DNA from: a virus | DNA length: 27,982 bases | Virus record (IMG/VR): IMGVR_UViG_3300023172_000149 | Span: 1-27,982 of that record | Direction: 5' to 3' (one strand) | In this document: positions 1-6,218 of the stretch, in pieces | Numbering within the stretch: the first letter of the stretch is position 1 | Layout of the letters: every line of letters begins with the position of its first letter | The notes under the pieces: generated by a model | Databases searched by the model: none | Seen by the model: only the letters and a program-made list of their open reading frames with translations | Told to the model about the DNA's origin: nothing | Translations under genes and position numbers: made by a program

Positions 1-6
1 TAGCAC

Positions 7-46
7 AAAAAAATCGGGGTGTCTATGGATTTTGCCATAGAACCCC
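7..46 (-). terminator. Rho-independent terminator at the left end
   Basis: Read on the minus strand, GGGGT and TCTATGG pair with CCATAGA and ACCCC, giving a 12-bp stem with one bulged C and a CAAAAT loop. The hairpin is followed by ATTTTTTT. The T tract exists only in the minus direction, so it ends transcripts coming from hsp20 and the 27-aa ORF. Confidence 0.88.
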
Positions 47-111
47 GTGCGACGACGATATTCAGTTTTATTTATGGGGTTGTTAGAAAGATTTCTGCTG
101 TGGGTGGTCCA

Positions 112-195
112 TTAGGGTAGTACACTGCCGAGGGCCCAACTACTAAAAAGAGTCATTGCGGTCCCAATAGTGAGAGTGGCGGCTGTTAGATTCAT
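112..195 (-). CDS. 27-aa predicted membrane miniprotein
   Basis: This very short ORF encodes a 27-residue peptide starting MNLTAATLTIGTAM, with one continuous hydrophobic stretch that could form a single transmembrane helix. The case for it being a gene is the strong Shine-Dalgarno GGAGG seven bases before the ATG, plus its place between hsp20 and a clear terminator. Marine T4-like phages carry many tiny one-helix proteins of unknown function, but I cannot name a family for this one. It has no charged residues, so an insoluble, inner-membrane location is the simplest inference. It could also be a leader peptide or a chance ORF. Confidence 0.5.
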   Translation of the reverse strand: MNLTAATLTIGTAMTLFSSWALGSVLP

Positions 196-234
196 AAGTC
201 GTCCTCCATAAGTACATAACTATCTATACTATAC

Positions 235-262
235 TGTATCACAGTGATACACTTCTGTATCA
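235..262. promoter_or_regulatory. Inverted repeat TGTATCAC-A-GTGATACA, candidate operator
   Basis: Eight-base arms at 235-242 and 244-251 are perfect reverse complements around one central base. A third half-site, TGTATCA, lies at 256-262, 21 bases from the first. On the minus strand TTGATA (263-258) followed 17 bases later by GATACA resembles a weak sigma70 promoter overlapping the repeat. It lies between the hsp20 stop codon and the 27-aa ORF. An operator role is inferred; a small hairpin in the mRNA is the alternative. Confidence 0.4.
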
Positions 263-286
263 ACCGCAGCAAAAATTAGTCAGGAT

Positions 287-721
287 TTACAAATAATCCT
301 TTCTTTGGTGGTGCTCTGGGACAATTTTTCCCAAAACAATACTCAGTAACCCATCCTCAAAAGTAACTGATCTAACTTCCGTTTCATCACTGAGTGTCCA
401 AGATCTGGTGAAAGATCTCTGAGCCACTCCTCGATGGACGTATTCTGTTCCAGTTTCTTTATCCTCTTTTTGTCCTTCAACAAAGAGTTTACCGTCTTGT
501 GTGTAGACATTGACTTCTGCTTTTTTGAATCCTGCTAGTGCGAGTTCTAGTCTCGATTCTACGTTGCTGACCGTGACTAGATTGTATGGAGGATAGTTTG
601 TCGTCGTTTCGTGCAATCTAAACAGACGATCAAAGTATTCGTCCATACCAATACTGTTTCTATTTATACGGTCCAACAGTTGATCCAAGTTGGCAGCATT
701 ATACTTCATGAGGTTAGTCAT
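287..721 (-). CDS. hsp20: Small heat shock protein Hsp20
   Basis: This is a 144-aa alpha-crystallin-type chaperone, a group of ATP-independent holdases that bind unfolding proteins. A divergent N-terminal arm (about residues 1-45) precedes a typical alpha-crystallin beta domain, with the ordered features LALAGFKKAEVNV, DGKLFVEGQKE and the closing FEDGLLSIVL strand. Hsp20 genes are a hallmark of marine T4-like cyanophages. An in-frame ATG at 775 would add 18 residues, but it sits at the expected start point of the late promoter at 779-786. The ATG at 721 has AAGGAG seven bases upstream, so I chose 721. The gene has its own promoter and is isolated from regA by a terminator, which suggests late expression, perhaps to assist capsid protein folding. 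Confidence 0.9.
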   Translation of the reverse strand: MTNLMKYNAANLDQLLDRINRNSIGMDEYFDRLFRLHETTTNYPPYNLVTVSNVESRLELALAGFKKAEVNVYTQDGKLFVEGQKEDKETGTEYVHRGVAQRSFTRSWTLSDETEVRSVTFEDGLLSIVLGKIVPEHHQRKDYL

Positions 722-728
722 TTTACTT

Positions 729-734
729 CTCCTT
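729..734 (-). promoter_or_regulatory. Shine-Dalgarno fixing the hsp20 start
   Basis: AAGGAG on the minus strand lies seven bases before the ATG at 721. It favours this start over the upstream in-frame ATG at 775. Confidence 0.8.
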
Positions 735-778
735 TTAAAGCGAGATTTGATTGTGTGGACCCCGAAGGCATCCATTAA

Positions 779-786
779 TATTTATA
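779..786 (-). promoter_or_regulatory. T4-type late promoter (exact TATAAATA) for hsp20
   Basis: The minus strand reads TATAAATA exactly, followed by TTAATGG. This is the -10-like element recognised in T4 by RNA polymerase carrying the gp55 sigma factor. Transcription should start near 773, about 50 bases before the hsp20 ATG. The motif lies in the short gap directly after the terminator at 796-829, the expected place for a fresh promoter. The phage encodes its own gp55 in this window. Confidence 0.75.
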
Positions 787-795
787 GCACAATAC

Positions 796-829
796 AAAAA
801 AAGAGGCAAGGTAAAAACCGAACCTCTTT
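796..829 (-). terminator. Terminator after regA
   Basis: On the minus strand AAAGAGG pairs with CCTCTTT around a loop of about 16 bases that contains a possible inner GGT/ACC pair. The stem is followed by a run of T. It lies about 50 bases beyond the regA stop and immediately before the hsp20 late promoter, separating the early replication operon from hsp20. Confidence 0.7.
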
Positions 830-878
830 ATGGGTTGTTCCGATTGTAGAGTGTGCCGCACGAAAAGCACGGAACTAT

Positions 879-1319
879 TTATGCTTCCTCTTGGGGTTTT
901 GACTTCTTACCGATGTTATACTTTTGCTCAAGAATCCACTCACCCTTTTCTTTGTAAGGAAGAACCTTGATTTGATTCAAAGGAGCAATGTCGCCAATAA
1001 GGTCTGGTTTTACAACATCAACCAGTCCCCAATCAAACAAGAGTTTGACGATACGGTTGCGTCTTTGAACATCGTTTACTGTAAGATTTGCTCTCTTACC
1101 ATCAAGAGCAAAAAGTTCTTTGAAATGAGTGATGTAGTATCTACCCTGCTTATGAAGGATGTGAGCACTTTGATAGAGTTTCTTTTCCTTTCTCGATGCA
1201 ACTCCTATGCGAGTCAAAGTCTCTCTTACTTTCAGAAAATCATCAGGTTCGCCAAGTGTAACCTCAACCATCATTTCTGGTGCCCACTGCACCTGTGCTT
1301 CAACAATTTGATTTGCCAT
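879..1319 (-). CDS. regA: RegA translational repressor
   Basis: RegA binds ribosome-binding regions of early phage mRNAs and blocks their translation, including those for replication proteins in T4. The 146-aa product matches the T4 RegA pattern closely: VEVTLGEPDDFLKVRETLTR, then LYQSAHILHKQGRYYI, HFKELFALDG, and the C-terminal EWILEQKYNIG. It carries a longer tail rich in Lys and Glu than T4 RegA (122 aa). A TTG at 1337 could extend the frame, but the ATG at 1319 has AGGTGG five bases upstream and is preferred. The start overlaps the end of gp62 by 20 bases, so the two are probably translationally coupled, as in the T4 44-62-regA order. Confidence 0.93.
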   Translation of the reverse strand: MANQIVEAQVQWAPEMMVEVTLGEPDDFLKVRETLTRIGVASRKEKKLYQSAHILHKQGRYYITHFKELFALDGKRANLTVNDVQRRNRIVKLLFDWGLVDVVKPDLIGDIAPLNQIKVLPYKEKGEWILEQKYNIGKKSKPQEEA

Positions 1320-1692
1320 TCTGTCCACCTTTTTCAAGTCGCTGTTTAATAAAATTAAGTTGTGTATTATTTAGGATTTTCAAAGCTTGAGTTGCTTTCT
1401 CATTGCCATAACCATAGTATTGTTTCACAATCTCAATGTCCTTAACCTTATCTTTGCGAATCCAAGGAGAGAACCTTTTCTTTTTCCTGATGCTATTTAG
1501 ATAGAAAGCATACTGCATGTCTTTGGAGAGATGAGGTTGCATGTTCATCTCATTCGCATAAAGAATACAATCGACATGACCAGACATACAGCGATTGATG
1601 ATGTAAGGTGGATAATCTTTTTTGTTTGATGGGTCTTCCATCAAGTTTTCTTTGGTATGATTAATTGAATTCAACCAGTCCTTCAGTTCCAT
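1300..1692 (-). CDS. 62: Clamp loader small subunit gp62
   Basis: gp62 is the single small subunit of the T4-type clamp loader (four gp44 to one gp62), which opens the gp45 ring and places it on DNA. The 130-aa protein has the pattern I associate with marine T4-like gp62: LKDWLNSIN near the start, INRCMSGHVDCILYANEMN in the middle, and RKKKRFSPW followed by YYGYGNEKA. It is shorter than T4 gp62 (187 aa) and shows little direct similarity to it, so the call rests on the marine phage family and on its position before regA. Its ATG overlaps the stop of the 47-aa gene (TAATG). It is unusual that it is not adjacent to gp44. Confidence 0.8.
   Translation of the reverse strand: MELKDWLNSINHTKENLMEDPSNKKDYPPYIINRCMSGHVDCILYANEMNMQPHLSKDMQYAFYLNSIRKKKRFSPWIRKDKVKDIEIVKQYYGYGNEKATQALKILNNTQLNFIKQRLEKGGQNGKSNC
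1325..1330 (-). promoter_or_regulatory. Shine-Dalgarno fixing the regA start
   Basis: AGGTGG on the minus strand lies five bases before the ATG at 1319, within the end of the gp62 coding region. It makes the TTG at 1337 unlikely as the start. Confidence 0.65.
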
Positions 1693-1835
1693 TATTTAAA
1701 TACAGCAGTAACACCAACAACTTTTGCACCAGGATTTCGTGCAAGAGCAACTTCTCTTGCATCCTGGTAATCTCTTGCAATCACACTTTCAGTAAAGACT
1801 TGACCTGCCTTATACAATTTCACTTCGCATTTCAT
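1692..1835 (-). CDS. 47-aa conserved-looking small protein
   Basis: The minus strand encodes a 47-residue protein starting MKCEVKLYKAGQVF and ending GVTAVFK, with a central segment containing ARDYQDAREVALARNPGA. The pattern (a beta strand, then a helix with alternating Ala and Arg/Glu, then NPGA and a final strand) looks like a small alpha/beta fold. I have the impression of similar small proteins next to gp62 in marine T4-like phages but cannot confirm it. The start lies inside the end of dam, in a different frame with a 26-base overlap, and the stop shares one base with the gp62 start. That coupling on both sides supports a real gene. The function is unknown. Confidence 0.72.
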   Translation of the reverse strand: MKCEVKLYKAGQVFTESVIARDYQDAREVALARNPGAKVVGVTAVFK

Positions 1836-2661
1836 AATTAAACAATAGCAATTCTTTTCTTTCTTTCTGGTCTCTCATGTATTCACCAACAGACCTCATG
1901 GTATAAGTAAGGTCAAACTCAGCAGCATTCCAATCAGTAAATCTTTCTTTGATTAGTTGCGACGAATTGTAAGAAATAAGTTGATGACCGATAAAACGAT
2001 CACAATCCCCAGCAAAGGTGTCGTGGTCAAATCCTTTGTGCATAGATCCCCTTCGACCATAAAGATTACTTCCGATCTCGTAGGGGGGATCAAGGTAGGT
2101 AAAGGTGTCCTTGTCGTCAGTAAGGAGTTGTTCATACGTCAGATTGGTTATTTTCCAGTCGGAAACAATCTTGGAGTAACCGGGCAGTTTTTCAATTCCA
2201 CGCAGAGTAAAATTATTTGATGACGCCTGCGCTGAGAAAGACGAACTCTCAGTGAGTCCACTGAACGAGCACTTATTAACGACATAGAAATGAACAGCGC
2301 GATCAATAGCAGATAAAGTCTGATCATTGACCTTCTCCTTTGACTGTAAGAACAATTCTTTCGCCAATTCTGGAGTATTATTTGATGTCTTTAGATCAAC
2401 CAGAGTATCTTTGAGTATATCCCCTCTATCTTGCAACTGTTGCCAAAAATTTACAAGTGGTTGATAAAGATCATTTACCCAAATATTTAGGTGTGGATAC
2501 TTCTTTGCGACATGAATTGCAACACTTCCACCACCAAGAAATGGTTCTCGGTATTCCTTATAGTCCCTAAGGTCTGGAAAGTATGGATCCATTTTGGCGA
2601 CTGCTCTGCTCTTACCGCCCGGATATCTTAAACAAGTTTTATAAGACTTCAGAGATTTCAT
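1810..2661 (-). CDS. dam: Dam-type DNA adenine-N6 methyltransferase
   Basis: The product transfers a methyl group from S-adenosylmethionine to adenine, probably within GATC-like sites as in the T4 Dam family. The 283-aa protein shows the D12/Dam layout: LRYPGGKSR near residue 12 to 19 (the FxGxK-like SAM motif), EPFLGGGS near residue 39 to 46, NKCSFSGL near residue 129, and the catalytic DPPY near residue 191 to 194. No restriction enzyme lies next to it, so protection of phage DNA from host nucleases or replication control are the likely roles. I chose ATG at 2661; GTG at 2667 overlapping the previous stop is an alternative. Its position between gp44 and gp62 is unusual. Confidence 0.87.
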   Translation of the reverse strand: MKSLKSYKTCLRYPGGKSRAVAKMDPYFPDLRDYKEYREPFLGGGSVAIHVAKKYPHLNIWVNDLYQPLVNFWQQLQDRGDILKDTLVDLKTSNNTPELAKELFLQSKEKVNDQTLSAIDRAVHFYVVNKCSFSGLTESSSFSAQASSNNFTLRGIEKLPGYSKIVSDWKITNLTYEQLLTDDKDTFTYLDPPYEIGSNLYGRRGSMHKGFDHDTFAGDCDRFIGHQLISYNSSQLIKERFTDWNAAEFDLTYTMRSVGEYMRDQKERKELLLFNYEMRSEIV

Positions 2662-2663
2662 AA

Positions 2664-2957
2664 TCACACAATAAGTTTCTTTTCGTCTGGAGTAATCAAC
2701 TTACTTCCATAAACTTCATTATACTTCTTGGTAATACCAGAATCAACTTCAGCAATGTATACAATGTGATTGCGAGACACTGTAATCTCAGGATTACTTC
2801 TATCAATCACAGTTGCCCAAGGAGCAAATCCAACAGAACCATTAGCAGTTGGAAGTACAACCAGACCATTCTGTACGGTCACAGTTGTTTCATCTTCAGT
2901 GAGAAGTTCTGCTACAACTTCTTCACCAGTTACGATACGAAATAGTTTTACGTTCAT
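2664..2957 (-). CDS. 97-aa protein with a possible Sm-like domain
   Basis: This 97-aa protein has no certain family. Its layout is a short beta-rich domain: a VKLFRIVTGEEVVAELL strand pair, TVTVQNGLVVLP, an APW motif at about residue 45 to 47 and NHIVYIAEV at about 63 to 71. The same order of TGEE, PW and a hydrophobic strand occurs in the 162-aa protein encoded at 13496-13984, and both resemble the bent beta strands of Sm/Hfq-like RNA-binding proteins. The RNA-binding idea is inference only. Its ATG overlaps the gp44 stop (ATGA), so it is made together with the clamp loader. Confidence 0.62.
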   Translation of the reverse strand: MNVKLFRIVTGEEVVAELLTEDETTVTVQNGLVVLPTANGSVGFAPWATVIDRSNPEITVSRNHIVYIAEVDSGITKKYNEVYGSKLITPDEKKLIV

Positions 2958-3901
2958 TTAAAGTTACACTCACACATTAGTTCGGTCAACGCCGCCAGAA
3001 GATTAATTTCTTGATCTGCGACGAACGCAATCTGATACTGATACTTAGCAATAATAAGCACAGCAGCAGGAATGCTATTGTTTTCAAGGGATGTAAGAAG
3101 AGCATCGTAAATACGACGCAAAAGTACGTCAGAGTCATTATCCAGATTACTAACAACCCACTTTCGGACTTCAGTAAAGTTTTTAGTTTTGAGATGCTTG
3201 ATAAGTTCATTTACAGAAACGTCAGAAAAAGTTGCAAGAATACCACTATCAATCTTTCCACCAACAGAATAACGTTGGCACTCATTTAGAACACGTCTCC
3301 AATCAGGGAAGTGCTTATTGATGAGTTCAATAATTACTTTATCTTCGTATTCAATGTTCCTTTCTTGTAGGATTTTTTGAAGGCGTTGATAAAAACCTGC
3401 AGCAAGTTTTGCTTTTTCTTTTCCTTTGATGTTGAAGTCAACGACTGCACATCTGGAGTGGAGGGGTTCAATGATTTTGTTTTTGTAGTTGCAGGTGAAG
3501 ATGAATCTACAGTTGTTATAAAACGTCTCAATATTAGCCCGTAAGAGGAGTTGTACATCGTTCCCTGTGTTATCTGCTTCATCAATGATGATAACTTTGT
3601 GTTTTCCATTGCCTTGAAGTGAGACGGTCGATGCAAAATTCTTTGCTTGGTTCCGTACCGTGTCCAGAAACCGTCCCTCGTCAGATCCGTTGATGACATA
3701 ACAATCAACTCCCAGTTCGTTACAAAGTGCCTTTGCTACTGTGGTCTTACCAATACCAGGAGGACCAGAAAGCAAAAGATTTGGAATCTCTCCTTTATTT
3801 AGAAAGTCCTTAAATGTCTTCTTGATGTGATCAGGAAGAATGCAATCATCAATAGTCTTTGGGCGATAAGATTCCACCCAAAGAAAGTCAGTGTTGTTCA
3901 T
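2954..3901 (-). CDS. 44: Clamp loader ATPase subunit gp44
   Basis: gp44 is the AAA+ motor of the clamp loader that loads the gp45 clamp for the replicative polymerase and late transcription. The 315-aa length matches T4 gp44 (319 aa). Visible motifs are the N-terminal WVESYRPKTIDD typical of clamp loaders, Walker A GPPGIGKT (46-53), Walker B VIIIDEAD (103-110) and the SRC motif with the arginine finger (149-151). The C-terminal part is the helical collar domain. It starts with ATG six bases after the preceding gene ends, and its stop overlaps the next gene. Confidence 0.96.
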   Translation of the reverse strand: MNNTDFLWVESYRPKTIDDCILPDHIKKTFKDFLNKGEIPNLLLSGPPGIGKTTVAKALCNELGVDCYVINGSDEGRFLDTVRNQAKNFASTVSLQGNGKHKVIIIDEADNTGNDVQLLLRANIETFYNNCRFIFTCNYKNKIIEPLHSRCAVVDFNIKGKEKAKLAAGFYQRLQKILQERNIEYEDKVIIELINKHFPDWRRVLNECQRYSVGGKIDSGILATFSDVSVNELIKHLKTKNFTEVRKWVVSNLDNDSDVLLRRIYDALLTSLENNSIPAAVLIIAKYQYQIAFVADQEINLLAALTELMCECNFK

Positions 3902-3907
3902 AATAAA

Positions 3908-4420
3908 TCATACCCATTCAGGTTTGCGGTCGGGATAACGAAGATAATTATCTTTTACCCAAGGTTTGGATGCAATGTACATCTTATAAGCATCAAAAGT
4001 TGAGATGCTTGTATCAAGTTTATATTCGTCAGGCATTGCCCGTGCGAATGGTGTGACTTCATCCACCTTACCTTTTGGAAAAAGATAAAAAGCATCTACA
4101 AGAGTCTTGTAGCAAGCATGTGTCTTATCATACCTTAAAGTGTATTCATCACACAAGTTGAGACCGTGCTTGATTAACCAGTAGGCATTATGAATAGACT
4201 CTGCTGCCCACTTGGTACATGGATGGTTTCTGAATGCTCCCTTGTCTGTCTTGTAGGGCGTGTGGTCTGCCTTATAGAGTTTTCCATACCCATGCCCCCA
4301 CTTGTCTGAAGCGACGATAGAGAGCATCTGACAGCACTCTAGAGGCATTTTGACGACGTGCTTATCTGGTAGACAGATAGCAGATTCAGCAGGCCAAGGA
4401 GAAGTCACAAAGATGTTCAT
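3908..4420 (-). CDS. Conserved phage protein, possibly pyrimidine-dimer glycosylase-like
   Basis: This 170-aa soluble protein has a pattern I recognise from many phages and some prokaryotes: PDKHVVKMPLECCQML (18-33), NHPCTKWAAES (65-75), LCDEYTLRY (89-97) and TPFARAMPDEYK (123-134). Conserved His21, Glu28, His66, Cys68 and Trp71 could form an active site. The arrangement faintly recalls T4 endonuclease V (DenV), which cuts UV-damaged DNA at pyrimidine dimers, and some relatives are annotated that way. DNA repair would suit a sunlit marine phage, but the link is remote and unproven. Its ATG overlaps the previous stop (ATGA). Confidence 0.6.
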   Translation of the reverse strand: MNIFVTSPWPAESAICLPDKHVVKMPLECCQMLSIVASDKWGHGYGKLYKADHTPYKTDKGAFRNHPCTKWAAESIHNAYWLIKHGLNLCDEYTLRYDKTHACYKTLVDAFYLFPKGKVDEVTPFARAMPDEYKLDTSISTFDAYKMYIASKPWVKDNYLRYPDRKPEWV

Positions 4421-4872
4421 TTAAAGAACTGCATAAGATACGCTACACCCCAGTGTAGTTTATCAGCAGGGATGTCGTCAATGTTTTCTTTCAAAATCTT
4501 TGCACCATTCATAATTCGTTCAAGACCAACAGCAACAGCAGTTGCCTCAGAAATCCTCATAAACTCTGCAAAGTCCTCGTCACTTCCATTCTTCACGCCA
4601 CTGATGTAATAGTTTCGTGCTTCACGGAGAAGTTCTTGTGTCTCAGGTTCAAATGTAATGGTCTCATCCTTCAGAGGAATCGCCAAATTTTTCATACAAG
4701 ACATACTGAACTTCATTGCCTTGCGGGTTTCCTCAATAGGCAGTGCCCATTCTTCATTGTCTCGGAAGGCATGTTGGATTACACCATTGGTACATTCCAT
4801 CACACGAAGAACGGCAATCTTATCCTTCTCGGTGTCAGGTAGATTGCCGTAGATTTCTTTCCAATCTTTCAT
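4417..4872 (-). CDS. 151-aa protein of unknown function
   Basis: I do not recognise a family. The 151-aa product looks entirely helical and soluble, acidic overall, with no signal peptide. It has a cluster of sulphur residues around residue 58 (FSMSCMKNLAIP) and a helix-rich end with HWGVAYLMQFF. The reading frame is well supported, because both ends overlap the neighbouring genes by four bases (ATGA at each junction). Lying between gp45 and gp44, it could be an accessory replication factor, but nothing in the sequence shows a catalytic motif. Confidence 0.75.
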   Translation of the reverse strand: MKDWKEIYGNLPDTEKDKIAVLRVMECTNGVIQHAFRDNEEWALPIEETRKAMKFSMSCMKNLAIPLKDETITFEPETQELLREARNYYISGVKNGSDEDFAEFMRISEATAVAVGLERIMNGAKILKENIDDIPADKLHWGVAYLMQFFK

Positions 4873-5081
4873 GATAATAGTTTACTAAAGCTAATTGCTA
4901 AGAGAAATCCTAGCATGATTACAATGTCCCATGATTTTGTTTTCACAAAAAATGGAATTGAGATTGTGTCTGCAATCACGTTCATAATAACCCCAGCGGT
5001 CAAATTAACGTGCAATACAACAAAATAGGCAGCAATAACCATAATGCTGCCTATCACTCTCATTACAGTGAATGTTTTCAT
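4869..5081 (-). CDS. 70-aa predicted membrane protein
   Basis: The 70-aa product is strongly hydrophobic. Likely transmembrane helices lie at about residues 6 to 25, a weaker one at about 28 to 45, and one at about 51 to 68. The few charges (Lys2, Arg8, Lys47, Lys49) suggest loops on the cytoplasmic side. It starts inside the gp45 stop (ATGA) and ends inside the next start (ATGA), so it is part of the same translationally coupled operon. I do not recognise a family; a membrane anchor or a host-directed small protein are possibilities. Confidence 0.7.
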   Translation of the reverse strand: MKTFTVMRVIGSIMVIAAYFVVLHVNLTAGVIMNVIADTISIPFFVKTKSWDIVIMLGFLLAISFSKLLS

Positions 5082-5749
5082 CCAAAAGAAGAATCAGGTT
5101 CGAGTGCAATGTAATAAGTCAATTTGTGATCTTTGCTCTGGAAGCGTGAAAGAAGTTGCTTGGAAATAACAACTTCATAAGAACCAGGAAGAATCTTCAT
5201 GTTTTCAACTTTGAAGTTGAATGTAAAGTTTTCTTCGGATTCACCAACCACAACAGAGAAATCATTGGATGTATCGTTTCTCTTATCACGAGCAACCAGT
5301 TTTACAACACCTGCCTCACCAACGACAGAAAGGTCAGGGAGTTGAAGAACTGCTGCTGCTTTAAGAACTTTTGCAAGTTGTTCAGTAGAAAGAACAAAGC
5401 AAACATCTTGAGAAGGAAGAGTGATTGATTTCTCGGGAGGAGTTACAATCACATTTGCATCAGCAAAGAAATACTTTGAGCGTGACTTACCTTCTTTAAT
5501 CAAAACATACTCATCAGTCTTGAAATCAAGTTCAGGATTCTGATGAAGGTCAATGTTTTGCAGAAACTGATTCAGATCATAAATTCCAAAATCCTTTGGG
5601 AAATATTCTTCAACTTCTGCTTCTGCAAGAATGTTCTTCATCACAGAAATAGTCCGAAGAGACTTTCCTTCCTTAAACAAAATAGATTGGTTAATAGCAG
5701 AAAAGTTCTTCAGAACAGAGAGAGTTTTATCAGACAGTTTCATGTTCAT
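5078..5749 (-). CDS. 45: Sliding clamp gp45
   Basis: gp45 forms the trimeric ring that tethers the polymerase to DNA and, in T4, also activates late promoters together with gp55 and gp33. The 223-aa product matches T4 gp45 (228 aa) in length and order: MKLSDKTLSVLKNFSAIN at the start, FGIYDLNQFL, ENFTFNFKVENMKILPGSYEV, and the closing YYIALEPDSSFG. ATG at 5749 overlaps the preceding stop; a second ATG at 5743 would match the T4 start more exactly. Neither has a clear Shine-Dalgarno, so translation is probably coupled to the upstream gene. Confidence 0.95.
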   Translation of the reverse strand: MNMKLSDKTLSVLKNFSAINQSILFKEGKSLRTISVMKNILAEAEVEEYFPKDFGIYDLNQFLQNIDLHQNPELDFKTDEYVLIKEGKSRSKYFFADANVIVTPPEKSITLPSQDVCFVLSTEQLAKVLKAAAVLQLPDLSVVGEAGVVKLVARDKRNDTSNDFSVVVGESEENFTFNFKVENMKILPGSYEVVISKQLLSRFQSKDHKLTYYIALEPDSSFG

Positions 5750-6207
5750 TGATTATAAGTTTCACGTTTTGCATTCTTGTTTCGGAAGAACTTCAGAAGA
5801 ACAGAGTAGTGCTGAATCTTCATGATGTCTCTATCGGCAGTTCCTTTCTTATCATACCGAGAAGTATACTTAAGAATGTTATCTCGACAGAATGCTTCAC
5901 CATCTTGATGTGCCGCTTCGATGAAGTCCAAGGTCTGGATATTTTCATCATTAGCAGCATAGTGTTGCTTGTATGTACCACGAATGTACTCAAGGAGTTC
6001 TTTTACAATCTCCTCTTCATTATACTTCCAGGGAATAGCAGGAGAATCTGCAATCAAACTATCAGAAACTACGTTCTCATCGCCCAGAGTTATCCTAAAA
6101 TCGTGTTGCCCAAAATCAATCACATCATCATCATAAGAACTAAAGATTGAAAGATTATCATTAAAACTGTTCATTTCATCAGAAAGCATAGACCAAGAAT
6201 TAATCAT
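5746..6207 (-). CDS. DUF3310-like protein
   Basis: The C-terminal half (about residues 90 to 145) has a pattern of the DUF3310 family found in many phages: TLDFIEAAHQDG, then CRDNILKYTSRYDKKG, then a helix with HYSVLLKFF. Phage relatives are sometimes labelled nucleotide kinase, but without solid evidence and with no P-loop here. The N-terminal 60 residues are acidic and unmatched. It sits 11 bases after the CobS-like gene and overlaps the gp45 start (ATGA), so it is expressed with the replication genes. A role in nucleotide metabolism is guesswork. Confidence 0.68.
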   Translation of the reverse strand: MINSWSMLSDEMNSFNDNLSIFSSYDDDVIDFGQHDFRITLGDENVVSDSLIADSPAIPWKYNEEEIVKELLEYIRGTYKQHYAANDENIQTLDFIEAAHQDGEAFCRDNILKYTSRYDKKGTADRDIMKIQHYSVLLKFFRNKNAKRETYNQ

Positions 6208-6218
6208 AAGTTATTTTA

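Noticed and set aside
84-113. 9-codon ORF overlapping the 27-aa ORF stop by TAATG
   Set aside because: It is too short to support; the TAATG overlap alone is not sufficient evidence.
235-251. NtcA-type site (GTA-N8-TAC) in the inverted repeat
   Set aside because: The spacing is GTA-N9-TAC, one base too long for the NtcA box.
661-668. Exact TATAAATA on the minus strand inside hsp20
   Set aside because: It lies within the coding region and would start transcripts after the hsp20 ATG. I treat it as chance in AT-rich DNA, though it could feed the 27-aa ORF.
875-882. CATAAATA near the regA stop
   Set aside because: It is off consensus, overlaps the regA stop codon and lies upstream of a terminator that would end its transcript.
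924-1349. Plus-strand ORF of 141 residues opposite regA
   Set aside because: It is an antisense shadow of a well-supported gene, with no promoter or ribosome site and no recognisable protein features.
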